From Verrucomicrobiaceae bacterium (GTDB taxonomy: Bacteria > Verrucomicrobiota > Verrucomicrobiia > Verrucomicrobiales > Verrucomicrobiaceae): a stretch of DNA of 47,002 nt. The notes under the pieces were generated by a model that was given only the letters and a program-made list of their open reading frames with translations, did not search any database and had not been told where the DNA came from. The stretch is taken from positions 1-47,002 of the forward strand of contig JAIXSY010000005.1 in the NCBI GenBank assembly GCA_027484445.1, read 5' to 3'. The translations under genes and the position numbers were made by a program. Below are positions 25,901-33,086 of this stretch, piece after piece (positions within the stretch are counted from its first letter, which is position 1; every line of letters starts with the position of its first letter).

Positions 25901-26484
25901 CTGGAAACAACAGCATCCGTGGGGGTAGCCTCAGCGGCACCTGGGTCATCGATAGCACGCAGGAAGATAGCGATGTCAGCGCCATAGATCTGGAATGGTT
26001 CCGCCCAGCGGTGACGCAACTGAGCGGCAATTCAGCCCTGGCTCAAGCCACCTACCGCTACACAGCAGGCTGGCCGCAGGGCATCAAGGTCGATGGTGTG
26101 GGGGCACTCTACGATCGCACTCAAGAGGTGCAGACCAGCCTCAACTTGAGTGGGCCGCATCCGACCAACGGCAACGCTGAGATTTACCTCGAAAATGGCA
26201 AGCTCATCACACCGATCTCAATCACACGCTTCAATGTGGTCGGCGATGTCGTGACCAAAATCCCAGCCAACAATCCTAGCTTCAGCCTCACGGTTGTGCC
26301 GAGCACGGGTAACTTCAGCGGTAACTTCACGCCGAACTGGACCAATCGTTCCAACGTCATGCCTGTTTTCCGCGGCATTATTCTGCAGAAAGGTGGCTCC
26401 AAGGGTGGCTACGGTTGGTTCCTGAGCAATCGCGCGAACGACCTCGATCCCGAGAGCGGTCTTGTGCTCTTCGGCATCCGTTGA
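22945..26484 (+). CDS. His-rich secreted protein with two choice-of-anchor-M-type domains
   Basis: 1,179 residues from the ATG at 22945; an upstream TTG in frame would overlap operator 4. A signal peptide (MKLTPTLLSAFLGLFPAMLSHA) is followed by GGGHDHDHDHDHGPG, a likely metal-binding tail. Two tandem choice-of-anchor-M domains (about 25-215 and 218-440) each open with GHGDIG, carry 'LHLHLHEG' or 'MHMHLHEG', 'PVWILPTSPNPNLPFVGFGT' or equivalent, and 'HDHFF.AFSE.G.WK'. Then come a Calx-beta-like segment (about 445-560), an Ig-like region, an InlB_B-like repeat ('FSHWSALPSGAVTQGATATF') and, from about residue 775, the C-terminal module shared with the large proteins at 33087-46183. It is probably a surface zinc/metal scavenger cooperating with the ZnuD-like receptor. 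A strong terminator follows. Confidence 0.8.
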   Translation: MKLTPTLLSAFLGLFPAMLSHAGGGHDHDHDHDHGPGVPGLYSAYTAGHGDIGAAFHGGELELHLHLHEGALVNGVPLAEDAEPDSDSTLIVIGEKAKQTAGPSLSAGAGVPVGQPLWILPAAETRGLPRLGFGTEELNPAEWTGDITFEVHEVESPSGTGHFSIYKSDGLGGFEFLASTADGGLDDADSLTLTAGGHDHFFIAFSEPGLWKVEVVAKGTHSTLGALESEHVPFLFHVGPSEWSAGHGDIGLAYEDNELEMHMHLHEGAVLNDATMEADTEHYADDIIIKVGRESIQLAGAGIATGTGVAEGAPVWILPTSPNPNLPFVGFGTEELDPTEWESDLEFKLISVTSPSGTGHFSVYRPDGLGGSEFLMSTAQGGLTGDDRLFLPAGNHDHFFMAFSESGIWKITLQAQGEHRVDGTVVAEPVELTFEVAPNESGVVKLAQTSFTTNQGAASIPVTVVREYGTLATSVVIEVKDGTASAVPPFAAGLVNRDYPAATQEIEVDFAEGEMSKIVPVTLIPRRGNVPNYRIKIHLHDSGPETDIGEQDEAEIRILASDVTPPSIVLSRPGPAPRGQIHTPVSATLPYEVTGIVGDARGVDRVEVILNAGVPVNVPLGTSSLATAVPWSLIISPVPGEVNTLTVRAYDLRGNSSVLTRTFFFTQRYTLAVRRQAPKEVALDSAGLVGFATVPVSAASTPLPLVPHASPRPYSIVPGTPVRLTAIARPGYLFSHWSALPSGAVTQGATATFAMPAENTEAEAIFVANALLPVSGQGNVLYGLLKPEAGTPVGNATTGFVTATLVPSSGILSGRVFINGISHPFVVTLYGNGSSIFFTGTARAPVFTNSLSFDGGTRTLSIESSGSEIRVTVTAASGAHISRGTLSRAAYSATNLVPSTLLNDKFPAAAATNNRGYFTVGLASKEQTPPLPLSSYPQGHGYGTMVLTNLGTVILTGFLADGSPFTAASGVVTGGQVPFLAQLATPGNNSIRGGSLSGTWVIDSTQEDSDVSAIDLEWFRPAVTQLSGNSALAQATYRYTAGWPQGIKVDGVGALYDRTQEVQTSLNLSGPHPTNGNAEIYLENGKLITPISITRFNVVGDVVTKIPANNPSFSLTVVPSTGNFSGNFTPNWTNRSNVMPVFRGIILQKGGSKGGYGWFLSNRANDLDPESGLVLFGIR

Positions 26485-26513
26485 GATAGCTTAACGATTG
26501 CATCTTTGTCTTG

Positions 26514-26543
26514 GCGGCAGGCCTTCGGGTCTGCCGCTTTTTT
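26514..26543 (+). terminator. Rho-independent terminator of the 22945 gene
   Basis: A ten-base-pair stem (GCGGCAGGCC with GGTCTGCCGC, one G-T pair) is capped by a TTCG tetraloop and followed by six T. It is a textbook intrinsic terminator 29 bp after the stop. It insulates the phosphatase gene downstream. Confidence 0.92.
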
Positions 26544-26589
26544 GTTCTTGGTTGAAGCGTGCCCATCCCTTGGCAGAGAAAGATTTCTT

Positions 26590-27252
26590 ATGCCTGCCCT
26601 CCAAGCCATTCTCTTTGATCTTGATGGAACGCTCATTGATTCCCTGGCCGACCTAGCCGGCGCGATCAACCGCATGCTGGTGGAGCACGGCTATCCGGCC
26701 CGTGAGCTGGAGGTCTTTCCTGAATACATCGGCGATGGCGTGCGGCAGCTGGTCTGGCGTGCACTGCCGGAACAAGCCCGCACGGATGAGGTCATTGATG
26801 CCTGCCTGCGGGACTATCAGCGGCATTATGAGACCGGCTGGCATGACCAAACGGTGGTTTATTCGGGCATGATGGAGACGCTGACTGAACTGAAGGCGCG
26901 TGGATTCAAGATCGGCTGCATTTCCAACAAACCGCACCGCTTCACCACCCTGTGCTGCGACTACTTTTTCCCCAAGGGCACCTTTGAGATCGTGCTGGGC
27001 CAGCGTGATGAGGTGCCGCGCAAACCCGACCCTGCAGGTGCCAGGGAGGCCGCCGCAGCGCTCGGTGTCGAGGTCAACCAGTGCGCCTACGTCGGGGATT
27101 CGGGCATCGACATGAGCTTTGCGAAAAACTCGGGCATGTTTGGCATCGGCGTCAGCTGGGGCTTTCGCAGCGTGCAGGAATTGCGGGAGCACGGCGCGGA
27201 GGTCATGGTGGAGCATCCCAGCGATCTGCTCGCGCTACCCCAGTTAGCCTGA
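26590..27252 (+). CDS. gph: HAD-family phosphoglycolate phosphatase
   Basis: 220 residues from the ATG at 26590. The frame is open from 26506, but that start lies inside the terminator; this ATG is preceded by an AGAGAAAG purine run. HAD motif I is FDLDGTLIDS (D10, D12), motif II is in 'CISNKPH', motif III is RKPDP and motif IV is 'YVGDSGIDMSFAKNSG'. The helical cap suits subfamily IA. It hydrolyses 2-phosphoglycolate to glycolate in the cytoplasm, a salvage step for oxygen-damaged DNA ends or photorespiratory-type by-products. A related sugar phosphatase cannot be excluded. It converges with the response-regulator gene with 34 bp between them. Confidence 0.85.
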   Translation: MPALQAILFDLDGTLIDSLADLAGAINRMLVEHGYPARELEVFPEYIGDGVRQLVWRALPEQARTDEVIDACLRDYQRHYETGWHDQTVVYSGMMETLTELKARGFKIGCISNKPHRFTTLCCDYFFPKGTFEIVLGQRDEVPRKPDPAGAREAAAALGVEVNQCAYVGDSGIDMSFAKNSGMFGIGVSWGFRSVQELREHGAEVMVEHPSDLLALPQLA

Positions 27253-27286
27253 ATCCAAACGTGTAGCTTTGGCCAAAAATCACACC

Positions 27287-28027
27287 TCACGCTGGTGCGT
27301 CGGGATTGATGAACATGTAGCCAGCGCTGCGCACGGTGCGGATGTAGCGTGGCTGGTGGGCATCATCGCCTAACTTTTTTCGCAGTGCAGCCACGTGGAC
27401 GTCCACACTACGGTCAAAAACCTCATACTGCCGGTCACGCAGGTTTTCGATGAGTGATTCGCGCGATTTGATGCGGCCACGCGATTTCATCAGCGCGGTC
27501 AGGATGTCGAACTCCACAGGCGTGAGCACCAGCGGTTGGTCATTTTGGGTTGCGACGCGGGCATCCAGGTTCAATCGCACCGTTCCGACGACCAGTTCCT
27601 TCACAGGCGGCTCTGTCGCTGTGGTTTGAGCAATCACGGAGCGCCGTGTCACCGCGCGCAGCCGCGCCAGGAGCTCACGCGTGGAAAAAGTCTTCGGTAG
27701 GTAATCGTCCGCGCCGATCTCCAGGCCTACGATGCGATCGGCTTCTTCTCCCCGAGCTGTGAGCATCAGGATCGGCACTGCCGATTTCGCACGGATGCGC
27801 CGCAGCACCTCAAAGCCATCGCAGCCGGGCAGCATCACGTCCAGGATGATGGCATGCCAGTGGCCGCTGAGCGCGCGTTCAGCTCCTTCCGGGCCCGTGT
27901 GTTCCAGCTCCACCACATAGCCAAGTGGTGTCAGGTAGTCGCGGATCAGGGCTGCGAGCTTGCGGTCGTCATCAATGACGAGGACATGCGTTTTACCATC
28001 GGGGTGGGGCGTTGCTTCGGGAGGCAT
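27287..28027 (-). CDS. OmpR/CpxR-type response regulator
   Basis: 246 residues. Receiver domain: acidic pocket VIDDD (19-21), phospho-acceptor D63 in 'IILDVMLPG', T90 and K112. The usual Lys-Pro-Phe is Lys-Thr-Phe ('DDYLPKTFS'). A winged-helix OmpR-type DNA-binding domain follows: 'LVLTPVEFDILTALM', 'RSVDVHVAALRKKLGDD', 'IRTVRSAGYMF'. It is a cytoplasmic transcription factor driven by a sensor kinase, but no histidine kinase gene adjoins it in this window: it converges with gph on one side and diverges from the FAD-enzyme gene on the other. Target genes are unknown. Confidence 0.93.
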   Translation of the reverse strand: MPPEATPHPDGKTHVLVIDDDRKLAALIRDYLTPLGYVVELEHTGPEGAERALSGHWHAIILDVMLPGCDGFEVLRRIRAKSAVPILMLTARGEEADRIVGLEIGADDYLPKTFSTRELLARLRAVTRRSVIAQTTATEPPVKELVVGTVRLNLDARVATQNDQPLVLTPVEFDILTALMKSRGRIKSRESLIENLRDRQYEVFDRSVDVHVAALRKKLGDDAHQPRYIRTVRSAGYMFINPDAPA

Positions 28028-28198
28028 GGCGGCGGAGGATAAACAGGGCAGCAGGCCCCGGCGCAGCTTTTACACAGCCTTCACAAAAATGCGCAAGCTC
28101 GGTGCATGGGGATGCAGGCCTTCGGTGCCCCAAATGACAGCTTCCTGAGATGCTTCCTTGCGGCTTTGAGCATCGCTTTTACTTTGCCGCCTCGCGTC

Positions 28199-29485
28199 AT
28201 GAATATCTCCCGAAAACCTTATCGCGTCGGCATCGTCGGCGCTGGACCTGCTGGCACGACCCTCGCGGCTTTGCTCGCTCGGGAAGGAGTGGATGTGGTG
28301 TTTTTCGATGATGGCAGGCGGCCTGACATGGTGGTGGGGGAGTCTTTGATCCCGCGGCTGGTTACGGTTTTTCGTCGCCTTGGCATTGAGGACGAGGTCG
28401 CCAAGCTCGGCACCTACAAGCCCGGCGTGACCTGGATTTTTGATGAAAACGATGCGCTGGAGCTGTCCTTCACCGCGATGCGCGGCGTGCTGCCGACCTA
28501 TGCTTACAATGTGCCGCGCAAGCCGTTCGATGAACTCGTGCATGACACCGCGCTGCAGGCAGGCGCGCGGTTCATTCCCTGCACGGTAAAGCTGGAGACG
28601 GCTCGCACGGAACGCGGGGAATTGGTGCCCAAGCTGGCGGCTGAGACGCTGGCGCTCGTGCCGGAGTGGGCAGGCCGTCAGCCAGATCTGCTCGTGGATG
28701 CCAGTGGTCGCCGTCGTTTGTTCGCCAAGCTGCTGGGCCTGAGTGCCAAGATCGGCAAGCGCAAGGATGTATCCCACTTTGCCCACTATGACCAAGTCAC
28801 CATGCCCAAGCCCGCTGGGCAGGCCATCATCACGCGCCTGAAGCACGGTTGGTGCTGGCGCATCCCGCTGCAAAACGCGCTCTCCATCGGTGTCGTGGTG
28901 AACAAAGAGCACGCCAAGCACTACGGCAGCACGGCGGAGGAGCAGCTCGAGGCGATGATCGATCAAAACAAACCGCTCGCGGAAGCCTGCCCGAATCGCC
29001 GCCGCCTGACGTCAGTGACGACCTACACGAACTATCAGTTGATCTCTGATCAGGGGCATGGCGATGGCTGGGTGTGCGTGGGAGATGCGTTTGGTTTTGT
29101 CGATCCCATGTTGTCGCCAGGCCTGTGCATGGCCATGACCTCGGCCGAACAGCTCGCCGACGCCATCACGCAAAATCGCCCTGAGGCCTGGAATCAATCC
29201 TTTCAGGGGTATCTCGATTGGTTCCGCGAGCAGTTGCGCGCGTGGCAGGAATTGGTGGACATTTTTTACGGTGGGCAAATCTTCGCCCTTCAGCGCACGG
29301 GCACCGACATGTCCCGCCGATTCCCCGGCAAGATCAGCATGATCATGCAACGCCATTTTGAAAAAAACATCTCAGGCATGGCTGGGGGTGGGCTGACGAC
29401 GCATCCCTACAGCCGAAATCTTTTGCGCTTCATGACCCGCTACGGCATCTATGGTCATGAGCCTCAGGACTTCGCGGTGGTGTGA
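28199..29485 (+). CDS. FAD-dependent halogenase-like monooxygenase
   Basis: 428 residues from the ATG at 28199, chosen because MNISRKPYRVGIVGAGPAG places the FAD-binding GxGxxG (14-19) at the usual distance from the start; the frame is open from 28106. It carries both motifs associated with flavin-dependent halogenases: WxWxIP (W218-C-W-R-I-P223) and FxxPxxSxG (F300-VDPMLSP-G308), after 'GWVCVGDAFG'. These enzymes use FADH2 and oxygen, and halogenases make HOCl/HOBr that reacts with an aromatic substrate. No biosynthetic cluster or flavin reductase lies nearby, so the substrate, and whether it halogenates or hydroxylates, are open. The C-terminal helical part ('FREQLRAWQELVDIFYGGQ') is typical of the wider group. 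Confidence 0.8.
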   Translation: MNISRKPYRVGIVGAGPAGTTLAALLAREGVDVVFFDDGRRPDMVVGESLIPRLVTVFRRLGIEDEVAKLGTYKPGVTWIFDENDALELSFTAMRGVLPTYAYNVPRKPFDELVHDTALQAGARFIPCTVKLETARTERGELVPKLAAETLALVPEWAGRQPDLLVDASGRRRLFAKLLGLSAKIGKRKDVSHFAHYDQVTMPKPAGQAIITRLKHGWCWRIPLQNALSIGVVVNKEHAKHYGSTAEEQLEAMIDQNKPLAEACPNRRRLTSVTTYTNYQLISDQGHGDGWVCVGDAFGFVDPMLSPGLCMAMTSAEQLADAITQNRPEAWNQSFQGYLDWFREQLRAWQELVDIFYGGQIFALQRTGTDMSRRFPGKISMIMQRHFEKNISGMAGGGLTTHPYSRNLLRFMTRYGIYGHEPQDFAVV

Positions 29486-29602
29486 TGGACTGCCGAAGCG
29501 CGGCATCAGACGCGTCGGATTGCCTTCTTGAAAAGCAGACTCGTTTTGTTGATCTTCCACCTTGAGTCAGGACGTTAGTTCCTGCATTATCCAGCTCTCT
29601 GT

Positions 29603-30025
29603 ATGCGCCTCACTCATGTCAGCCCAACCTTGCTGCGTTTCACGCGCGGGGCGGTTGTGTTGGCGCTCTGTCTCTCGGTCGGTCTGCAATGGGTTGTGCT
29701 TCAGGGCATCGCTTGGACAGGCATGATGATCAAGTTTTCTCAGCAAGACAGTCTGGCTGAGGCCGTGAGCAAAACCTTCGATGGGGAGCACCCCTGCCCA
29801 CTCTGCAAGGCTGTGAAAAAAGGCATGGATGCTAGCAGTCAGGGAGATAGCTCGCCAAACACTCCTGCGGGCAAGGACCCCGAGTTCAAGCTGACTCTGG
29901 CCCTCGTGAGGATTCCCCAATTTGCTTTCCCCCAAAAACAATCGCACTCCTGGCCGACGGCCCATGAAGTCGCGGTGATTCGACAGGAGCAGCCCGAGAC
30001 GCCACCTCCCCAGTGCGTAGGCTGA
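29603..30025 (+). CDS. Small membrane/secreted protein with CPLC motif
   Basis: 140 residues. A hydrophobic N-terminal segment (GAVVLALCLSVGLQWVVLQGIAWTGMMI) is a signal anchor or signal peptide. The motif 'DGEHPCPLCKAVKKG' follows, then a Pro/Gln-rich tail ending 'PETPPPQCVG'. The pattern recalls small DUF2946-type proteins found near copper and cytochrome genes, but I cannot assign it firmly. It precedes the cytochrome/SCO operon by 276 bp in the same direction. That gap (30026-30301) shows no gene or clear promoter. The CxxC and the location suggest a copper or redox link, which is inference. Confidence 0.65.
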   Translation: MRLTHVSPTLLRFTRGAVVLALCLSVGLQWVVLQGIAWTGMMIKFSQQDSLAEAVSKTFDGEHPCPLCKAVKKGMDASSQGDSSPNTPAGKDPEFKLTLALVRIPQFAFPQKQSHSWPTAHEVAVIRQEQPETPPPQCVG

Positions 30026-30301
30026 GCAGTCACTGCTAGGCCCTGGCAGGGCTCGAATCCATGCGCTTTACAGGATGCTTGTTTTTCGCCTCCTGCTCAT
30101 CTGAGCGCTTCTTCATGGAACGCCTGCACAAGCCTGAAGCGTCGAATGACTGCCAGCGCACCGCTTTCCCGGCATGACATGGGAGGCGGTTACAGCCAGT
30201 GCCGCCCTCTTTGCCGGGCGTCCCCATCCAGCCGTTTCTGGGTGGGGGCGATTTTCTCCCTTTCTTCCCCCCACTTTTTTCTGGGCCTTCGTGCCGTTCT
30301 T

Positions 30302-30775
30302 ATGTCTCGTTTTTCTGTTTCTCTATTTCTCGCACTCACTGCCGGTGTCCAACTTCAGGCAGAAGCACCCTCTGCTGAGCAGATGGCCAAAGGTCAGCAA
30401 GTTTACATGCAGGTCTGCTTTGCCTGCCATCAGCCGACTGGGCTCGGACTGCCCAACATGTTTCCCTCGCTCGCGTCATCGGATTGGGTTGCCGCTCCAA
30501 AGCCGGATCGTCTCATCCGCATGGTCCTGCATGGACTGACGGGGCCGATCAAAGTGAACGGCCAGCCTTTCAATACCCCTGCACCGCTCATGCCAGCACA
30601 GGGGCTCACGCTGAACGATGAACAAATCGCAGCCGTGCTGACCTATGTGCGAAACAGCTTTGGCAATCAGGCACCGGCTGTGGCTGCCGACCAAGTCAAA
30701 GCCATTCGTGAAGCGGAAAAAGCCCGCACCGCCATGTGGACTGAGGCCGAGCTGGAGAAAATCCCTGTGAAATAA
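30302..30775 (+). CDS. Small soluble c-type cytochrome
   Basis: 157 residues from the ATG at 30302, which starts a signal peptide (MSRFSVSLFLALTAGVQLQA); the longer frame from 30146 is ignored. The mature protein is a single cytochrome c domain with haem motif CFACH (39-43). 'GLPNMFPSLASSDWV' and 'APLMPAQG' follow; a Met in the latter is the probable sixth ligand. The tail 'EKARTAMWTEAELEKIPVK' is conserved in the next gene product. It is a periplasmic electron carrier and the first gene of a tightly packed run to 37463 (gaps of 10 bp or less, or overlaps). Confidence 0.88.
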   Translation: MSRFSVSLFLALTAGVQLQAEAPSAEQMAKGQQVYMQVCFACHQPTGLGLPNMFPSLASSDWVAAPKPDRLIRMVLHGLTGPIKVNGQPFNTPAPLMPAQGLTLNDEQIAAVLTYVRNSFGNQAPAVAADQVKAIREAEKARTAMWTEAELEKIPVK

Positions 30776-30780
30776 ATCTC

Positions 30781-31461
30781 ATGGCTTCGTCTCATCATCC
30801 TTCCCAAGATTCAGAGAGCTTGGGCGCAAAGCTCGCAGGACTTCTTTTTGCAGGCATGGGTTTTGCCACGGCTAGTTTTGCGGCCTTTTGGGCTCTGGCT
30901 TTCCTGATAGGGGGGCATTCCGCTGCCCAGCCCAAGGTGGAGCAGGAAACCCCACCTTCCTCAGCAGCTGCGACAGCCGAACCAGCGGCAGAAGCAGCTC
31001 CACCAGCAGAAACTGCCAAAGTCGTTTCTGCGGATCAGGCTACCACGCCGCTGCCGGGTTTCGAAGAGGGTAAAACGCTCTACTCGACCATTTGCGGAGT
31101 CTGCCACCAGCCCACCGGCATGGGCCTACCCAACATGTTTCCGCCTTTGGCGGGATCAGATTGGGTCACGGCCAGCAGTCCAGATCGCTTGATTCGCATT
31201 GTGCTCCATGGATTCCAGGGGCCGATTAACATCAACGGTCTGCCTTTCACGACGCCATCGCCGATGATGCCACCGCAAGGTGCTTTGGCCGATGCACAGG
31301 TCGCTGCGGTGCTCACTTACATCCGCAATGCCTTTGGCAACAAGGCCTCCGTCGTCACGGCTGAACTCGTGAAAGCAGTGCGCGCTGCGGAAAAAGACCG
31401 CACGGCCATGTGGGACGAGCCTAGCCTGCTGAAAATCCCGCTCACTGCTGCGCAGCCATGA
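30781..31461 (+). CDS. Membrane-anchored c-type cytochrome
   Basis: 226 residues. A transmembrane anchor (about 17-44, ending 'FWALAFLIGG') and an Ala/Glu/Pro-rich linker (about 50-90) carry a cytochrome c domain with CGVCH (105-109). The domain is a close paralogue of the preceding cytochrome: 'QPTGMGLPNMFPPLAGSDW', 'PDRLIRIVLHGFQGPI', 'EKDRTAMWDEPSLLKIP'. It starts 5 bp after the preceding stop and overlaps the next gene by 4 bp (ATGA). Anchored and soluble copies of one domain suggest consecutive steps of electron transfer, perhaps towards the peroxidase-like protein at the end of the operon. Confidence 0.88.
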   Translation: MASSHHPSQDSESLGAKLAGLLFAGMGFATASFAAFWALAFLIGGHSAAQPKVEQETPPSSAAATAEPAAEAAPPAETAKVVSADQATTPLPGFEEGKTLYSTICGVCHQPTGMGLPNMFPPLAGSDWVTASSPDRLIRIVLHGFQGPININGLPFTTPSPMMPPQGALADAQVAAVLTYIRNAFGNKASVVTAELVKAVRAAEKDRTAMWDEPSLLKIPLTAAQP

Positions 31462-32066
31462 CAGAGGGGCCGTTCCATCGTGTTCTTGTCCGAGTGCAGA
31501 GCCAATCTGCACTCGGCAGACGCGGTTGGTTGACTCCTTGGCAGCGCGTGATGCTCGGCGCTCAACTGGCTCTGATAGCAGGTCTCACCGCTGCCAAGGC
31601 ACTGTTGCCAACGGAGCTGGGCCATGATTGGCAAATGCCGCTCACCGCCAGTGAGAAGCAGATGTTCCATGGTGCTTCCGTTTACCGCAGAGCCTGCGCC
31701 ATGTGCCATGATGTCACGGGACTGGGTCGCCCGGGGCTTGGCACTCCACTGGTGGCATCACCTTGGCTCAAAAGGTGCCAGGATGAGGAACTTTCCGCGA
31801 TCTTGCTGCATGGGGTGATGGGGCCCATCCCAGGAACTTACAGCCGTCATCCAGTGATGCCGGGCATGGCCTCCTGGCTGACCGATCCAGAGATTGCTGA
31901 TGTTGCCACCTATGTTCTGAAAATGTGGGGTCAGCGTTCTCGTGCCATTGCTGCCGAGACGGTTCGTAGCGTTCGGAGAAGTCATCCTGGCCGCGTGACT
32001 CCCTGGACCTTGGAGGAATGGTCAAAGCGTATGACTTTTCTGCCCAAAGTCTCTCAAGCCCCATGA
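31458..32066 (+). CDS. Divergent membrane-anchored c-type cytochrome
   Basis: 202 residues. A hydrophobic segment (about 28-50, 'RVMLGAQLALIAGLTAAKAL') acts as anchor, then comes a cytochrome c domain with CAMCH (80-84) and 'HPVMPGMASWLTDPEIADVA', which could supply the Met ligand. The tail 'VTPWTLEEWSKRM' corresponds loosely to the 'AMW..' tails of the two cytochromes before it, but the overall sequence is clearly more diverged. It overlaps the previous gene and the SCO gene by 4 bp each, so translational coupling is likely. Confidence 0.85.
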   Translation: MTEGPFHRVLVRVQSQSALGRRGWLTPWQRVMLGAQLALIAGLTAAKALLPTELGHDWQMPLTASEKQMFHGASVYRRACAMCHDVTGLGRPGLGTPLVASPWLKRCQDEELSAILLHGVMGPIPGTYSRHPVMPGMASWLTDPEIADVATYVLKMWGQRSRAIAAETVRSVRRSHPGRVTPWTLEEWSKRMTFLPKVSQAP

Positions 32067-32764
32067 CGCCAGCGCCACCATCCTCGACCGAAGCTCAACC
32101 GCCCTTCAATCCAGTGCGTTTTTGGCTGCTGATGGGCGCATTCATCGCCCTCGTTATCGCACTCAGCGTGTCTTACAGCCGCTTTTTGCAGCAGGCTCTG
32201 CCAAAGCCGGAACTGCCCGTCTTTGCCACGGTGAAAGAGGATCTGGAGGCCACAGAGCGCAGCGGACAGACGGTGCGTTTTTCGGAGCTGAAGGGCAAGG
32301 TCGTCGTTGCTGCTTACCTCTACACCCAGTGCCCGCATGGTTGCGCCGCCGTGACGGCTCAGCTGCAAAAGCTGAACCAGGAGTTCGCTACGCATCCCGG
32401 CATCCAGCTCCTTTCCGTCGCCATTCAGCCTGAGCGTGACAGTGTGGCCCTGCTGAAAGCTTACGCTGAAGCAGTCGGAGCGCGGGAGACCTCACCGTGG
32501 TGGTTCGTGACAGGGGAACGACAAAAGCTGTGGGATTTCATGACCGAGCAGCTCGGCATGACGGCAGCGAAACTGATCCCCGAAGACGAGCGCATCACCC
32601 CAGACGACACCTACGAGCACGACCTGCGCATCGCCCTGATCGACGGTCAGGGACGAGTCCGCGGCTATTATGCGGTCTTCCATCCTCAGCCGGAAGTTGC
32701 TAAACTCATGGCTGAACGTCTCCACGAGCATGTCCACCAGCTGCTGGGCGATGAGCATTCCTGA
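32063..32764 (+). CDS. SCO1/SenC-family copper chaperone
   Basis: 233 residues from the ATG at 32063, which overlaps the previous stop (ATGA); the frame open from 32018 is not needed. One N-terminal TM (FWLLMGAFIALVIALSVSY) precedes a periplasmic thioredoxin-fold domain with the copper-binding CxxxC (C90-PHG-C94) and the conserved His (H186, 'YEHDLRIALIDGQGRVRGYY'). SCO proteins deliver copper to the CuA centre of cytochrome oxidase or act as thiol reductants. No oxidase gene is near. The operon instead ends in an HMA-like protein and a di-haem peroxidase-like protein, pointing to copper handling or redox support of those. Confidence 0.88.
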   Translation: MTPAPPSSTEAQPPFNPVRFWLLMGAFIALVIALSVSYSRFLQQALPKPELPVFATVKEDLEATERSGQTVRFSELKGKVVVAAYLYTQCPHGCAAVTAQLQKLNQEFATHPGIQLLSVAIQPERDSVALLKAYAEAVGARETSPWWFVTGERQKLWDFMTEQLGMTAAKLIPEDERITPDDTYEHDLRIALIDGQGRVRGYYAVFHPQPEVAKLMAERLHEHVHQLLGDEHS

Positions 32765-32774
32765 CTTTGTTTCC

Positions 32775-33080
32775 ATGACACGACTTATCCATTTCTGCCT
32801 CATCCTGACCCTTGCTAGCGCTTGGGCAGCGGAACCGGCAAAGACTTATGAAGGCGAAGTCGCGGGTATTTTTTGCAGCGCCTGCTCCAGCCACGTGAAA
32901 GCCGCCATGATGAAGATCGAGGGCGTGCGCTCGGTGAAAATTCTTTCCCCCAAGGCTGGGGGCCTCCCACGGCTGCAGATCCTTTCGGAAAAACCCCTGA
33001 CGGCCCAGCAGGCAACCCAAGCGCTGGGAGATCAGGCCAAGATGTATTCCATTCGTTCGCTGAACCTTGTCAAAGGCTGA
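32775..33080 (+). CDS. Small secreted HMA-like metal-binding protein
   Basis: 101 residues with a signal peptide (MTRLIHFCLILTLASAWA). The mature domain has the HMA (heavy-metal-associated) layout: a CxxC in 'GIFCSACSSHVKAAMMKIEG' (C34, C37), then 'VRSVKI' and 'LTAQQATQAL'. HMA domains bind Cu(I) through CxxC. Most are cytoplasmic or part of P-type ATPases, so a stand-alone exported version is less common. It starts 10 bp after the SCO gene and ends 6 bp before the propeller/peroxidase gene, clearly within one operon. A periplasmic copper shuttle is the natural inference. Confidence 0.78.
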   Translation: MTRLIHFCLILTLASAWAAEPAKTYEGEVAGIFCSACSSHVKAAMMKIEGVRSVKILSPKAGGLPRLQILSEKPLTAQQATQALGDQAKMYSIRSLNLVKG

Positions 33081-33086
33081 ACTGTC

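Noticed and set aside
28070..28966. 298-codon minus-strand frame opposite the halogenase-like gene
   Set aside because: It is the shadow of a gene with clear FAD and WxWxIP motifs and has no recognisable protein features.
30040..30070. tRNA-like T-arm (GGCTCGAATCC)
   Set aside because: The flanking bases do not pair into a T-stem and no acceptor, D or anticodon arm can be drawn. The would-be 5' half lies inside a coding gene.
30146..30301. Upstream extension of the first cytochrome gene
   Set aside because: The extension lacks a signal peptide at its start, and the ATG at 30302 gives a normal one.
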